From: Isosphaeraceae bacterium EP7
GTDB taxonomy: Bacteria; Planctomycetota; Planctomycetia; Isosphaerales; Isosphaeraceae
DNA: 64,000 nucleotides
Assembly: GCA_038400315.1 (NCBI GenBank)
Contig: CP151667.1
Coordinates: 248,001 to 312,000 of the forward strand
Direction of reading: 5' to 3'
Shown here: positions 22,373-31,394 of the stretch, one piece after another
How positions within the stretch are numbered: the first letter of the stretch is position 1
Layout: each line of letters begins with the position of its first letter
The notes under the pieces: generated by a model
What the model saw: the letters and a program-made list of their open reading frames with translations, nothing else
The model's database searches: none
Told to the model about the DNA's origin: nothing
Made by a program: the position numbers and the translations under genes

Positions 22373-22401
22373 CACCGCCTCGAGACTCGAGACCAACTTT
22401 C

Positions 22402-22848
22402 ATGCTCAACCACCGGCTCATCCACCCGAAGATCAACGAGGTTCTCGCACGCGCGGGTCACCACTCGATGGTCCTGATCGCCGACGGCAACTATCCGGCC
22501 TCGACCAAGAAGGGCCCCAACGCCGAGCTGGTCAGCCTGAACCTGGCCCCGGGCCTGGTGACCTGCGCCCAGGTGCTGGAGGTCCTCCTGACCGCCGCCC
22601 CGTTCGACGCGGTGCACACCATGATGTACGAATCCTCCGATCCGTACACGCTCGACGCCGACCCCCCGGTCTGGGACGAGTACCGCGACGTGATCCGCCG
22701 GGCCGGCCTTCCCTTGACCCTGGATCCGATCAAGAAGTGGGATTTCTACGAGGCGGTCATCACGCCCGACCATGTCCTGACGATCCAGACCGGCGACCAG
22801 CAGCGATTCGCCAATATCCTGCTCTCCATCGGTGTGCGGATGGACTGA
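22402..22848 (+). CDS. RbsD/FucU-family sugar mutarotase (FucU-like)
   Basis: 148 aa, the family's usual size. HPKINEVLARAGHHSMVLIA and DGNYPASTKK near the N-terminus, plus the C-terminal VLTIQTGDQQRFANILL, match FucU/RbsD (catalytic His about residue 20; Asp/Tyr around DGNYP). These proteins speed alpha/beta anomer conversion of fucose or ribose before catabolism. Its place after four sugar enzymes is the strongest pointer to L-fucose-like substrates. It starts 30 bp after the isomerase; ribosome binding site weak. Confidence 0.88.
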   Translation: MLNHRLIHPKINEVLARAGHHSMVLIADGNYPASTKKGPNAELVSLNLAPGLVTCAQVLEVLLTAAPFDAVHTMMYESSDPYTLDADPPVWDEYRDVIRRAGLPLTLDPIKKWDFYEAVITPDHVLTIQTGDQQRFANILLSIGVRMD

Positions 22849-22890
22849 TCCCCCGGCCCCTCTCCCTCTCAACGACGGTGGACCCTGACG

Positions 22891-23346
22891 ATGACGGCCG
22901 GACGACGCTCGCTCCAATTCCAGACGCTCGACGACGTGATGGCCGACGCTGAGCGGCTGCTTGCCGGCCACGAGACCGTCGGCCAGTGGTCGCTTGCGCA
23001 AATCTTCCTGCACCTGTCCACCGTGATGCGCAAGGTCGTCGACCTGCCCGCCTCGACGCCGGTTGATCCCGCGGCGCTCCTCGACGCGGAGACCAAACGC
23101 CGGGTCCTCGAAGACGGGATCCTCCCCGAAGGCCTGCCGAAACCCCCCGCCTTCGAGCCGACCGATGCGGGCAACCCCCGCGACGAGGCCGAGGGCCTGA
23201 GGGCTGCCATCGCCCACTACAAGTCGAAGGGAGGCCCCGTCGCCCCCCACCGCCTCTTCGGCCCCCTGAGCAAGGCTGAGTGGGAACGCCTCCAGTGCGT
23301 CCACTGCGCCCACCACATGAGCTTCGCAGTGCCCAAGGAAGGTTGA
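22891..23346 (+). CDS. DUF1569 (DinB-like) protein
   Basis: 151 aa. TLDDVMADAERL, GQWSLAQIFLHLSTVMRKVV and the terminal ERLQCVHCAHHMSFAVPKEG, with metal-binding-type histidines, fit DUF1569 of the DinB four-helix superfamily. Biochemical role unknown. It is 43 bp after the mutarotase on the same strand, so it may be the operon's last gene, though a functional link to sugar breakdown is not evident. It is convergent with the next gene. Confidence 0.8.
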   Translation: MTAGRRSLQFQTLDDVMADAERLLAGHETVGQWSLAQIFLHLSTVMRKVVDLPASTPVDPAALLDAETKRRVLEDGILPEGLPKPPAFEPTDAGNPRDEAEGLRAAIAHYKSKGGPVAPHRLFGPLSKAEWERLQCVHCAHHMSFAVPKEG

Positions 23347-23449
23347 CGATCTCGATCGGGCCGACTCGAACGGATGCGCCGCCCGGGCTGCCGCTGCGCT
23401 CGGCGAGAGGTCGGGACAGAGTAGGCTTGTCGCGATCTCCCGGCCACTC

Positions 23450-25774
23450 TCAGTTCTGCTCGGGCCTGGAAAGCGGCCGCCGTCCGGAGGGACGCTGGGA
23501 TGGGCGAGATGGCTTGGTGGCCTCGTCCGCTTCTCGCTTCTCCTCGTCGCTCATGAGTGTGGTGGGCTGGCTGGAAACGATCTCGCCGGCTTTGAGCTCA
23601 GGCCCGATCTCGATCTGCTCGCCGTCGTCCAGGCCCGTGGTGACCTCTCGCCAGTCGAAGCCGCCGGCGGGATTTTTCACCGCGACGTGGGGCTTACCCT
23701 TGCGGTTGACGACCGACAGGATGGGGATGAGGACCGCGTTTTTTTTCTCGCCAAGCGAGATCTCGGTGCCGGCGGTCATGCCGGGGCGAAGGCCGTCGAG
23801 GCCGGCTTCGAGTTTGACCAGGGTCGTGTAGACCTTCCTGCCGTCCGAGTTGAACGTGCTCGGGTCGGGTCGCGGGGCCACGCTGGCGATAACCGCCGAG
23901 ACGGACTGGCCAGAGTAAGCATCGATTTGGACGAGGACTTTCTGGCCGAGGACGACGCGGTCGACGATCGATTCGGGGACCTTGAAGTTGAGCCGCATGG
24001 GGTCGTCTGGGCGCATGATATTGAAGAGGAGCTGCCGCTCGCGGACCCTTGCACCGACGCCGATCGTCGGACCCTCGCTGATTTTGTTCGGATCATTGGA
24101 GTGGAAGACTCGACCGTCGGCGGGGGCGGTGAGCGTGACCGTCCCGGCCTCCATTCGGGCTTCCGCCTCCTTCTTTTTTCCCTCCGCGGATTCCAGGGCC
24201 GACTTCGCCTCGTCCTCGGTGATTTTCGCCTTGAAGACTTCGAGTTCGAGTTTTTTGACGACCGATCTCTTGCTGTATTTCTGCAGGATATCCAGCTTCG
24301 TCATGGCCCGTTCGAAGCGGGATTTTGCGCGTTCGAGGTTGGGGAGGGCCTCGGCCGCACGATCGTCGAGTTCGAGTTTGGCCAAGAAATCGGTGGGAGT
24401 TGGATCCGTCCTTGCGGCAAGCGCTTTGGCTCCCGCCTGCTGGACTGCTTTTAGAACTTCCAGGCGTTCTTCGGCCAAAGTCAGCGTGGATTTGGCCAGG
24501 GCGACTTCAGCTTTCAAGCCTTCAAGCTCAGCTTTGTAGTTTCCGTCCCGATACTCCACCACGGCGATCTCGGCGATTTCGCGCTCAAGGGTGCTTTTGG
24601 CAACGCCAGAGTCCGCTGTTTTCACTTCGCGAGTCAGGGCGGCAAGGCGTTCCTCGGTGGTCGGATTCACAAGCTTGCCGACGACGTCTCCCTTCTTGAC
24701 GCGCGTCCCATCGGGGACGATCGAGGCGATTGATGAGATGCCCGCGATCGGATTGTCCACCGAGATGGGGGCTGTCGCCTCGACGATTCCTCGGGCTTTC
24801 AGGGTGGGCTGGAGCGTTCCGAGCTTGGCGACTGAGACTTCGGTGTCCGCCTTGGCTTCGGCGCGGGCAACGGAAGGCTCATTCTTCGGGCTTTCAGCCT
24901 GACCCTGCCCGCCGTCGGAAGGGCCGGCGAGGGCGAGGTGGACGACTCCGGTGGCGGTGGCCGTCATGAGGGTGAGGACGGCGGCGGCTTTCAGGGATCG
25001 GAGGATGGTCATGGCGCGGAGGACCTCCCAGGTCAGGGTTGTGGCGAGGCCGAGGGGGAGCGTTCGAGACGCGGCGAAGCGGGTGGCCAGGGTGACGGTG
25101 GATTTCAGCAATGATGGCGGGACAACGGGCAGGTCGACGGCGAGGGGGACGAGCGGGGACAGGCCCCGTCGGATCAACCTCAGTTTCAGGCGATCGCGGG
25201 CACGAGTGAGGCGGCTCTTGACGGTGCCGATGGGCCAGCCCAGGTGACGGGCGGCCTGCTCGTGGGTCTGGCCTTCGAGGTCGCAGAGGACGAGCGGAGC
25301 CCGATCGCGGTCGGGGAGGCGGGCGAGCTCGGCGTGCAGGACTTGGGATTGCTCGGCGAGGGTGGCCTCGCGGGTCGGATCGGAATAGGTCCTGGCCTCG
25401 GTGGCGCGGGCTTCCAGGCGACGGCGGCGGCCGTTGGCGGAACGGGCGCAGGTGGCGGTCCGGTGGGCGACTTCGTGGATCCAGGGGGCGAGCGAGTCCT
25501 TGATCCAGAGGCGATGGGCGCGGCGGGCCAGGACGAGGAAGGTGGCCTGGAAGGCGTCGTGGGCATCGGGCTCGTTGCCCAGGACCGCGCGGCAGGTGCG
25601 CAGGACCATCGGGCCGTGGCGGTCGACGAGCGCCGCGAAGGCGAGCTCGGCAGGGTCGCCGCGCGAGGTGCAGAAATGCTCCAGGAGCTGGCCGTCGGTC
25701 AGCCCCCGGGTGGTGCCCAGGGTCAGCAGGGTGAGGAGCTGCCTGGATGTGGCCGGGTTGTCGCCGATTGCCAA
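23450..25774 (-). CDS. Fusion of an ECF sigma factor and an HlyD-like periplasmic adaptor
   Basis: 774 aa from a TTG start (GGGAGGG upstream). Residues ~20-210 are a complete ECF sigma factor: region 2 in DAHDAFQATFLVLARRAHRL and region 4 in LAEQSQVLHAELARLPDRDR with GWPIGTVKSRLTRARDRL. Near residues 255-285 a membrane helix (LKAAAVLTLMTATATGVVHL) leads to an RND/HlyD adaptor. This comprises a lipoyl half (VSVAKLGTLQPTLKARGIVE), a long coiled-coil hairpin (about 350-520), the second lipoyl half (VTLTAPADGRVFHSND) and beta-barrel/proximal domains. A sigma factor anchored to its own extracytoplasmic domain could act as a transmembrane sensor. No efflux pump gene is adjacent. Confidence 0.88.
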   Translation of the reverse strand: MAIGDNPATSRQLLTLLTLGTTRGLTDGQLLEHFCTSRGDPAELAFAALVDRHGPMVLRTCRAVLGNEPDAHDAFQATFLVLARRAHRLWIKDSLAPWIHEVAHRTATCARSANGRRRRLEARATEARTYSDPTREATLAEQSQVLHAELARLPDRDRAPLVLCDLEGQTHEQAARHLGWPIGTVKSRLTRARDRLKLRLIRRGLSPLVPLAVDLPVVPPSLLKSTVTLATRFAASRTLPLGLATTLTWEVLRAMTILRSLKAAAVLTLMTATATGVVHLALAGPSDGGQGQAESPKNEPSVARAEAKADTEVSVAKLGTLQPTLKARGIVEATAPISVDNPIAGISSIASIVPDGTRVKKGDVVGKLVNPTTEERLAALTREVKTADSGVAKSTLEREIAEIAVVEYRDGNYKAELEGLKAEVALAKSTLTLAEERLEVLKAVQQAGAKALAARTDPTPTDFLAKLELDDRAAEALPNLERAKSRFERAMTKLDILQKYSKRSVVKKLELEVFKAKITEDEAKSALESAEGKKKEAEARMEAGTVTLTAPADGRVFHSNDPNKISEGPTIGVGARVRERQLLFNIMRPDDPMRLNFKVPESIVDRVVLGQKVLVQIDAYSGQSVSAVIASVAPRPDPSTFNSDGRKVYTTLVKLEAGLDGLRPGMTAGTEISLGEKKNAVLIPILSVVNRKGKPHVAVKNPAGGFDWREVTTGLDDGEQIEIGPELKAGEIVSSQPTTLMSDEEKREADEATKPSRPSQRPSGRRPLSRPEQN

Positions 25775-25879
25775 GGGGTTGGCCCTCCCTCCCGCCGCGA
25801 TGTCCCGAACCGATGCAACCTATGGCATGCCGAGGGCCGGCGGTTCCAAGAATCCGGGAGGGGGGGCGAGATTTCGAGA

Positions 25880-26281
25880 TCAGCCGGCGAAGGCGGCGAG
25901 GGTGGCGTTCTGGTTGGGCTCGCGGAAGAGGAGGCGGTTGCCGAAGGGATCGATGACGGTCAGGGCCCGGGCGTCCCACGGCTCGTGCTCGATGCCGGGC
26001 TTCATGAACGGGTTGTTCTTGGTGGTGATCTCGGCGTGGAAGGCGTCCAGTCCGTTCGTGATGATCGTCGTGGCGCTGCCGGGGCAGGCGTCGCCGTGGT
26101 GCTCGGAGAGGTGGAGGAGGAGGCCGGATCGGGAGACCTGGAGGAAGAGCGGGGCCTCGGGGGCGAAGCGGTGCTCCCAGTCGACCCGGAAGCCGAGGAA
26201 GTCGACGTAGAAGGCCTTCGCCTTGGCCTCGTCGAAGATGCGGAGGACGGGGATCGCCCTGAGGAATTCCGGCTCGGACAT
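25880..26281 (-). CDS. VOC-superfamily glyoxalase/bleomycin-resistance-like protein
   Basis: 133 aa from the ATG at 26281, preceded by a perfect AAGGAGG; a longer frame begins at 26323. It shows the paired beta-alpha-beta-beta-beta modules of the vicinal oxygen chelate fold: AIPVLRIFDEAKAKAFYVDF, LFLQVSRSGLLLHLSEHHG and ALTVIDPFGNRLLFREPN, typical of glyoxalase/BRP-type proteins. Possible metal ligands are His in HLSEHHGD and Glu in FREPN. Substrate unknown. It is monocistronic, upstream of the sigma-adaptor gene on the same strand. Confidence 0.85.
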   Translation of the reverse strand: MSEPEFLRAIPVLRIFDEAKAKAFYVDFLGFRVDWEHRFAPEAPLFLQVSRSGLLLHLSEHHGDACPGSATTIITNGLDAFHAEITTKNNPFMKPGIEHEPWDARALTVIDPFGNRLLFREPNQNATLAAFAG

Positions 26282-26351
26282 GGGGTGTTCCTCCTTGAGG
26301 TCTGACCGGGCCCAGCGCGACATTCGGCCGGGCCCGGTGGGCGGTTCCTGG

Positions 26352-27869
26352 TTACTTCAGCTCGGGCCTGATGTCTCCATAGGGCCAGGCCTTGCTGTTG
26401 AACGGCGGGCGAGCGGCGGCGCCCGGGTTGACGCCGGGGGTGAGCTTGCGGGCGAGGTCGATCCCGGTGTCGCGGAACTGGTCGCCGGCGGTGATTTCCA
26501 GGTTGCTGTAGCTGGTCAGGCGAGTCTCATAGCCGCCGCCGTCGGGGTTGAAGGCTTCGAGGGTCGGGACGTAGCCGACGCAGCCGTTGGCCAGCGAGAC
26601 CGGGAAGGTGAACGGGAAGCCGCTGGCGGCCTTGATTTCGAGGCCGTAGCGGCAGAAATACTCGGCCGGGTTCGTGACGAAGACGGCCGGCCCGACCTGG
26701 ATGGCCTGGACCTCGACCTGCACGGCCGGCTCGCGCTTCAGGAGCGCGTCGAGGACGACCGTCTCCTTGGCGAAGGTGCGGGTGGTGTCGTCGACCTTCG
26801 AGGTGGCGGGATCCTGGGTGACGATCTCGTAGGCGGTCTTCACGCGTGCGGGGTCGGGGACGCGGCGGGCGATAGTCCAGGTCTTCGACAGCGCGGCGAC
26901 CGGGGTGAGCGGGCCGGGGTCGGCGGCGAGCAGGACCTTGAGGGCCTCGGCGCCGACCTTGCCGCCGACGCGCTGGGCCCAGCGGTCGCCGGACGGGTGG
27001 ACGGTCGGGCTCTGGTTGTTGACCTGGGTGACGTCGCCCGAGGCGCCCGCGAGGAAGACGACGACGGTGTCCTTGCCGTAATAGCCCTGAATGACCTTCT
27101 CGATGTAGTGGATGTAATTGGCCGAGGCGCCCACGGGGCTGGTGGTGGCGTGGCAGGCGAAGTTCACGATGCAGCCGAGCAGCTTGTCGGGGTCGTCCGC
27201 CGCCCAGGCGCCGATGACTCCGACCTCGGGGTCGACCGGCCCGGCGGGCTCGATGATCTCGGGGTTGCCCAGGCCCGGATGGGTGACCGTGCGGCCGTCC
27301 CTCATGCGGAACCTGCGGTTGTAGGCGACGGTGGTCTCGTACCCCTTGCCCGCGGCGGCCTTGGCCTCGACCTTCTTCGCGTCGGCCTCGACGATGGCGT
27401 CGACGAGGGCGGCCTCGACCTGGGCGAGATACTTCGAGTCGACGATGGTCGACTCGTCATAGGCGAGCTTCTGGATCAGCTCGGGCGCGTCGTCGAAATC
27501 CCCGCGCATTGTCCAGACGAGCGGGCCCGAGGAGTGCGAGTGCGAGGCGCCAATCAGGATGGAGCCGGCGGGGATGCCGGTCTTGGCCTCGGCGGCGGCC
27601 CGGACCTTGGCGACCGTGTCGCCGCGGATGCCCAGGGCGTCGATGCCGACGACGGCGACGCGGCTCTTGCCGTCGTCGAAGACCGAGGCCCGCACCTTGC
27701 TCGGATCGTGGATCGACGTGTGGTGCGCCTTGCCGTATCCGCCAGGCGCCTCCATGCCGACGGCCGGCGTGATGTCGCGCTCGGCGAAGCCCGCCTTGAA
27801 GCCTTCCGCCGCTGCGGGGGATGCGATCAGGCCGATCGCCAGGGTGGCGTTGATGAACGGAAATCTCAT
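26352..27869 (-). CDS. Neutral/alkaline non-lysosomal ceramidase-like protein 1
   Basis: 505 aa from the ATG at 27869 (an in-frame TTG at 27884 is possible). The signal peptide FPFINATLAIGLIASPAAA is followed by FKAGFAERDITPAVGMEAPG, the normal N-terminus of this family. ASHSHSSGP supplies the first metal-site histidines and NFACHATTS the next. VVVFLAGASGDVTQVN is the conserved catalytic-domain segment. Secreted ceramidases hydrolyse the ceramide amide bond, but bacterial homologues are diverse and the planctomycete substrate is unknown. A second member lies at 32907-34274. Confidence 0.85.
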   Translation of the reverse strand: MRFPFINATLAIGLIASPAAAEGFKAGFAERDITPAVGMEAPGGYGKAHHTSIHDPSKVRASVFDDGKSRVAVVGIDALGIRGDTVAKVRAAAEAKTGIPAGSILIGASHSHSSGPLVWTMRGDFDDAPELIQKLAYDESTIVDSKYLAQVEAALVDAIVEADAKKVEAKAAAGKGYETTVAYNRRFRMRDGRTVTHPGLGNPEIIEPAGPVDPEVGVIGAWAADDPDKLLGCIVNFACHATTSPVGASANYIHYIEKVIQGYYGKDTVVVFLAGASGDVTQVNNQSPTVHPSGDRWAQRVGGKVGAEALKVLLAADPGPLTPVAALSKTWTIARRVPDPARVKTAYEIVTQDPATSKVDDTTRTFAKETVVLDALLKREPAVQVEVQAIQVGPAVFVTNPAEYFCRYGLEIKAASGFPFTFPVSLANGCVGYVPTLEAFNPDGGGYETRLTSYSNLEITAGDQFRDTGIDLARKLTPGVNPGAAARPPFNSKAWPYGDIRPELK

Positions 27870-28071
27870 GGGTTGCACGTCCAATCTGAGGGGTTGGGGG
27901 CGACCTTCGCCCGGCAGGTCTTGCCCCCCAACGTAGTGGGTGCGCGGGCCGCCAGGAAGGGCCGGCCCGCGGCCGGGTTGTTGGCAGTCGGCGGGCGGGC
28001 TACAGTGTTGGATGGTTGTTCAACGAATGCAAGTTGATGCCGGGGCCTCCATCGACGAGGAGGGAGACGCC

Positions 28072-29499
28072 ATGCTCTCGATTTCTGGGGGCCGCCCCGT
28101 GCGGGCCTGTGACGGTGCCACCAGGCGCGAAGTGCTGCGGGTCGGCGGGCTCTCGCTGTTCGGCTCGATGACTCTGCCGAGGCTCTTGCAGGCTCGACAA
28201 CTGGCCCCGGCTCCACGGAGCGGACGGGCCAAGTCGATCGTCCTGGTGAACCTGTTCGGCGGGCCCAGCCACATCGACACGTTCGACATGAAGCCCGATG
28301 CGCCGGCGGAGGTCCGCGGGCCGTTCAAGGCCATCTCCACCAGCCTGCCCGGCGTCTCGATCTGCGAGCACATGCCGAAGCTGGCGAAGTGGATGCACAA
28401 GGCCTCGCTCATCCGGTCGGTGACGCACGGCTACAACAGCCACAACCCGTACGCGATGCTGACGGGCTTCACCGGCGGCGACGACCGCGAGAATTATTAC
28501 GCCAAGCGCAGCGACCATCCGGGCGTGGCGGCCGTCTGCCAGCAGCAGGGGCTGGGCCCGCGCGACCTGCCCGCGTCGGTCTTCCTGCCGTCCCACCCCG
28601 GGTACAGCCAGGGCTTGCGCCGGGCCGGGCCGTATGGGGGCTACCTCGGCGGCCAGTTCGACCCGATGTTCTCGGGGTGCGACCCGAAGTTCGACCGCGA
28701 GTTCAACCAGGATGCCGAGTTCTACAACCCGATCTCGCCCAAGGGGGAGCCTCGGCTCCCCTCGTTGGACGAGATGCCCGGCCTGACCCCCATCCGCCTG
28801 AGCGGCCGGAGCAGCCTGCTGGGGGAGATGGACAGGCACCTGTCGGTCCTGGATCGGTCGCGCGAGTTCGTCGCGATGGACCACGTCCGGGCCAAGGCGA
28901 TGGAGCTGATCACCTCCAGCCGAGCCCGCGCCGCCTTCGACCTGAGCCGGGAGACCGAGGCCACGCGGGCTCGCTACGGGACCTCGCTGTTCGGCACGAG
29001 CATGCTGGTCGCCCGCAAGTTGGTCGAGGCCGAGGTGCCGTTCGTGGCGGTGACCACCGAGTCTCGGGGCGCGGGCCACTGGGACGCGCACGAGAAGAAT
29101 TTCTCGATGCTGCAAGATTTCAACCTGCCCAACCTCGACGAGATCGTCACGCCACTGCTGGAAGACCTCGAGACCCGAGGCCTGCTGGACAGCACGCTCG
29201 TCGTCGTGATGGGCGAGATGGGGCGTTCGCCCAAGGTGAACGGCAAAGGGGGCCGCGACCACTGGCCGCAGTGCGGCTTCGCGCTGCTTCTCGGCGGTGG
29301 CGTGAAGGAGGGCTGCGTCGTCGGCTCCAGCGACCGCATGGGCGGACTGCCGAGGGACCGGCCGGTGACGCCCGGCGACCTGGTGGCGACCATGTACCAG
29401 CTCCTGGGCATCGACCCGACCCTGATGCTGCCGGACCTCACCGGCCGGCCGATCCACATCGCCCACGGCGGCGAACCGATCTCCGAGATCCTGGCCTGA
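28072..29499 (+). CDS. DUF1501 (sulfatase-like) secreted protein 1
   Basis: 475 aa. The ATG at 28072 has GAGGAGGGAG upstream; longer in-frame starts (27940) lack one. ATRREVLRVGGLSLFGSMTL near the N-terminus is a twin-arginine-type signal. SIVLVNLFGGPSHIDTFDMK is the family's metal-site segment, followed by VVVMGEMGRSPKVNGKGGRD with HWP and the C-terminal GDLVATMYQLLGIDP. These are the hallmarks of planctomycete DUF1501 proteins, which have an alkaline-phosphatase/sulfatase-like fold and are exported. Function unknown. The usual DUF1549/DUF1553 partner is absent. Confidence 0.9.
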   Translation: MLSISGGRPVRACDGATRREVLRVGGLSLFGSMTLPRLLQARQLAPAPRSGRAKSIVLVNLFGGPSHIDTFDMKPDAPAEVRGPFKAISTSLPGVSICEHMPKLAKWMHKASLIRSVTHGYNSHNPYAMLTGFTGGDDRENYYAKRSDHPGVAAVCQQQGLGPRDLPASVFLPSHPGYSQGLRRAGPYGGYLGGQFDPMFSGCDPKFDREFNQDAEFYNPISPKGEPRLPSLDEMPGLTPIRLSGRSSLLGEMDRHLSVLDRSREFVAMDHVRAKAMELITSSRARAAFDLSRETEATRARYGTSLFGTSMLVARKLVEAEVPFVAVTTESRGAGHWDAHEKNFSMLQDFNLPNLDEIVTPLLEDLETRGLLDSTLVVVMGEMGRSPKVNGKGGRDHWPQCGFALLLGGGVKEGCVVGSSDRMGGLPRDRPVTPGDLVATMYQLLGIDPTLMLPDLTGRPIHIAHGGEPISEILA

Positions 29500-29649
29500 A
29501 TGTGGCGAAAATTCATCCCTGATTCCTTGGGTGGATGATGGCGAGCCTGAGATGGGCCTGGATGTTTTGCCGGCAAATGTTAAACTTCGAGTGGTGAGCG
29601 CGCCCGGCGGGAGAGCCGACGGGGCGACCTTGGTTCAGGAGCTGATCCG

Positions 29650-31032
29650 ATGGCCCGACCTGACTTCCTCCGCGGCGGGGGCAACCTGCTGACTCGTCGT
29701 TCGTTCGTTCAGGTCGGCTGTTCTGGCTACCTAGGGCTGGGTTTGCCCGGCCTGCTGGCGGCGCGCGGGGCCAGTGCAGCGACGGGCAAAGGGGGCCGGC
29801 CCAAGTCGGTGATCCTGATCCTGATGAGCGGCGGGCTGGGCCAGCACGACTCGTTCGACATGAAGCCCGACGCCCCCGAGGGGATCCGAGGCGAGTTCAA
29901 GCCGATCGACACGGCCGTGCCGGGCATCCAGATGTGCGAGCACCTGCCGGGCCTCGCCTCGCAGGCCAAGAAGCTGGCGATCGTCAGGACGATGTCGCAC
30001 CCCGAGGGGAACCACCTGCTGGCGGTGCACCGGGTGCTGACCGGCCAGGTGAGCAGCCCGCGCGGGGCGAGCGACCTGGACCGTGTGGCGTCTCGCGACG
30101 ACTTCCCCTGCTATGGCGCGGTGCTCGACAGCATGGGCGGGAGCCGGGGCGAGGGGGTTCCCAACGGCGTTGCGCTGCCGGTCAGGCTGGTGGAAGGGCC
30201 GCTGACCTGGCCCGGCCAGGACGCCGGGTTCCTCGGCTCGCGGCACGACCCCTGGCAGCTCAAGATCGACCCCAACAAGCCCGAATCACGCGACGACAGC
30301 CTGTCGCTGGCCGAAGGGCTGGACAGCCCACGCCTGCACCGCCGCCGCCACCTGATGAGCCAGGCGGCGCCGATGCCCGCGGGCGACGCCTTCGTCGACC
30401 AGCAAGACGCCGCGCTGGCCATGCTCTCCAGCGGCCGGGTGGGCAAGGCGCTCGACCTCGAGCGCGAAGACCCGAAGCAACTCGACCGCTACGGCCGCCA
30501 CCTCTTCGGCAGGTCGCTGCTGATGGCCCGCCGCCTGGTCGAGGCCGGTGTGCCGATCGTGCAGGCGACGATGGGAATTGTGCAGACCTGGGACACGCAC
30601 ACCGACAACTTCCCCCGACTGAAGAACGCCCTGCTGCCGCCGCTGGACCGCGCGGTCTCGGCCCTGCTGGACGACCTGGAAGTGCGCGGGATGCTGGACG
30701 ACACCCTGGTGGTGCTGCTGGGCGAGTTCGGCCGGACGCCGAAGATCGCCGAGCTGACGCCGGGCGCCGTGCCGGGCCGCGACCACTGGCCGGCGGTCTT
30801 CCCGGCCGTCTTCGCCGGCGGCGGCGTGGTGGGCGGTCAGGTCATCGGCAAGTCGGACAAGATGGGCGCCTTCCCCGTCACCCGCGCCTTCAGCCCGACC
30901 GACCTTGCCGCGACGATCTATGGCGCCCTGGGCGTCGATCCCGCCTCCGAAGTGCGCGACCGCCTGGGCCGCCCGCTGCGGATCTGCACCGGCGAGCGCA
31001 TCGAGCCGCTGTACACCGCCGCGTCGGTCTGA
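29650..31032 (+). CDS. DUF1501 (sulfatase-like) secreted protein 2
   Basis: 460 aa. Tat-like N-terminus LLTRRSFVQVGCSGYLGLGL. SVILILMSGGLGQHDSFDMK, VVLLGEFGRTPKIAEL with GRDHWP, and FSPTDLAATIYGALGVDP align with the first DUF1501 gene 150 bp upstream, so the two are tandem but diverged paralogs. It is also exported; the substrate is unknown. A strong hairpin terminator follows at 31066-31113, which fits the end of a transcription unit. Confidence 0.9.
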   Translation: MARPDFLRGGGNLLTRRSFVQVGCSGYLGLGLPGLLAARGASAATGKGGRPKSVILILMSGGLGQHDSFDMKPDAPEGIRGEFKPIDTAVPGIQMCEHLPGLASQAKKLAIVRTMSHPEGNHLLAVHRVLTGQVSSPRGASDLDRVASRDDFPCYGAVLDSMGGSRGEGVPNGVALPVRLVEGPLTWPGQDAGFLGSRHDPWQLKIDPNKPESRDDSLSLAEGLDSPRLHRRRHLMSQAAPMPAGDAFVDQQDAALAMLSSGRVGKALDLEREDPKQLDRYGRHLFGRSLLMARRLVEAGVPIVQATMGIVQTWDTHTDNFPRLKNALLPPLDRAVSALLDDLEVRGMLDDTLVVLLGEFGRTPKIAELTPGAVPGRDHWPAVFPAVFAGGGVVGGQVIGKSDKMGAFPVTRAFSPTDLAATIYGALGVDPASEVRDRLGRPLRICTGERIEPLYTAASV

Positions 31033-31065
31033 CGTCGCCTCGATTCAATCAATCGAGATGCATGA

Positions 31066-31113
31066 AAAAGCGATCGGATCGGGCGGCCATTGGCCGTGGG
31101 TTCGGTCGCTTTT
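31066..31113. terminator. Terminator after the DUF1501 pair
   Basis: AAAAGCGA (31066-31073) pairs with TCGCTTTT (31106-31113), enclosing a second hairpin CGGCC-ATT-GGCCG. The T-rich arm closes the structure. The outer arms share the GGTCGCTTT core of the terminator at 39745-39759. Confidence 0.7.
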
Positions 31114-31221
31114 CCTTGCGCTGCGCTTCCCTCGGAGGGGCCGCGCGACCGCCCGGTCCTTTGCCGTCATCAGGGGCGACTGAACGTCCTCATCGCGGTG
31201 AGTTTCTGTGAGGTGAGAAAA

Positions 31222-31297
31222 GCCAGAAATCTTCTGGCATATGTAAACGGAACGCTGTATCTTGCGCGGCAACTGGCCGGAATTCTTCCGAATTCCG
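31222..31297. promoter_or_regulatory. Two perfect dyads upstream of the first DUF1559 gene
   Basis: GCCAGAA-ATC-TTCTGGC (31222-31238) and CGGAATTC-TTCC-GAATTCCG (31278-31297) lie 100-170 bp before the DUF1559 start, in a ~360-bp gap (31033-31394) otherwise without genes apart from the terminator at 31066. They could be operators or leader-RNA hairpins. No near-consensus promoter was identified. Confidence 0.45.
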
Positions 31298-31394
31298 ACA
31301 CGTTGCCTTCATTCGGATCTTGCCCCGCCTCCTCTCCCTCCCGCACGCCCGCTCCCACCCCCTGCCCGCGGCTTCTCACTCGAGGATCCCATCG

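Noticed and set aside
28000-29466. 488-codon minus-strand ORF
   Set aside because: Antisense to the DUF1501 gene; composition typical of high-GC shadow frames.
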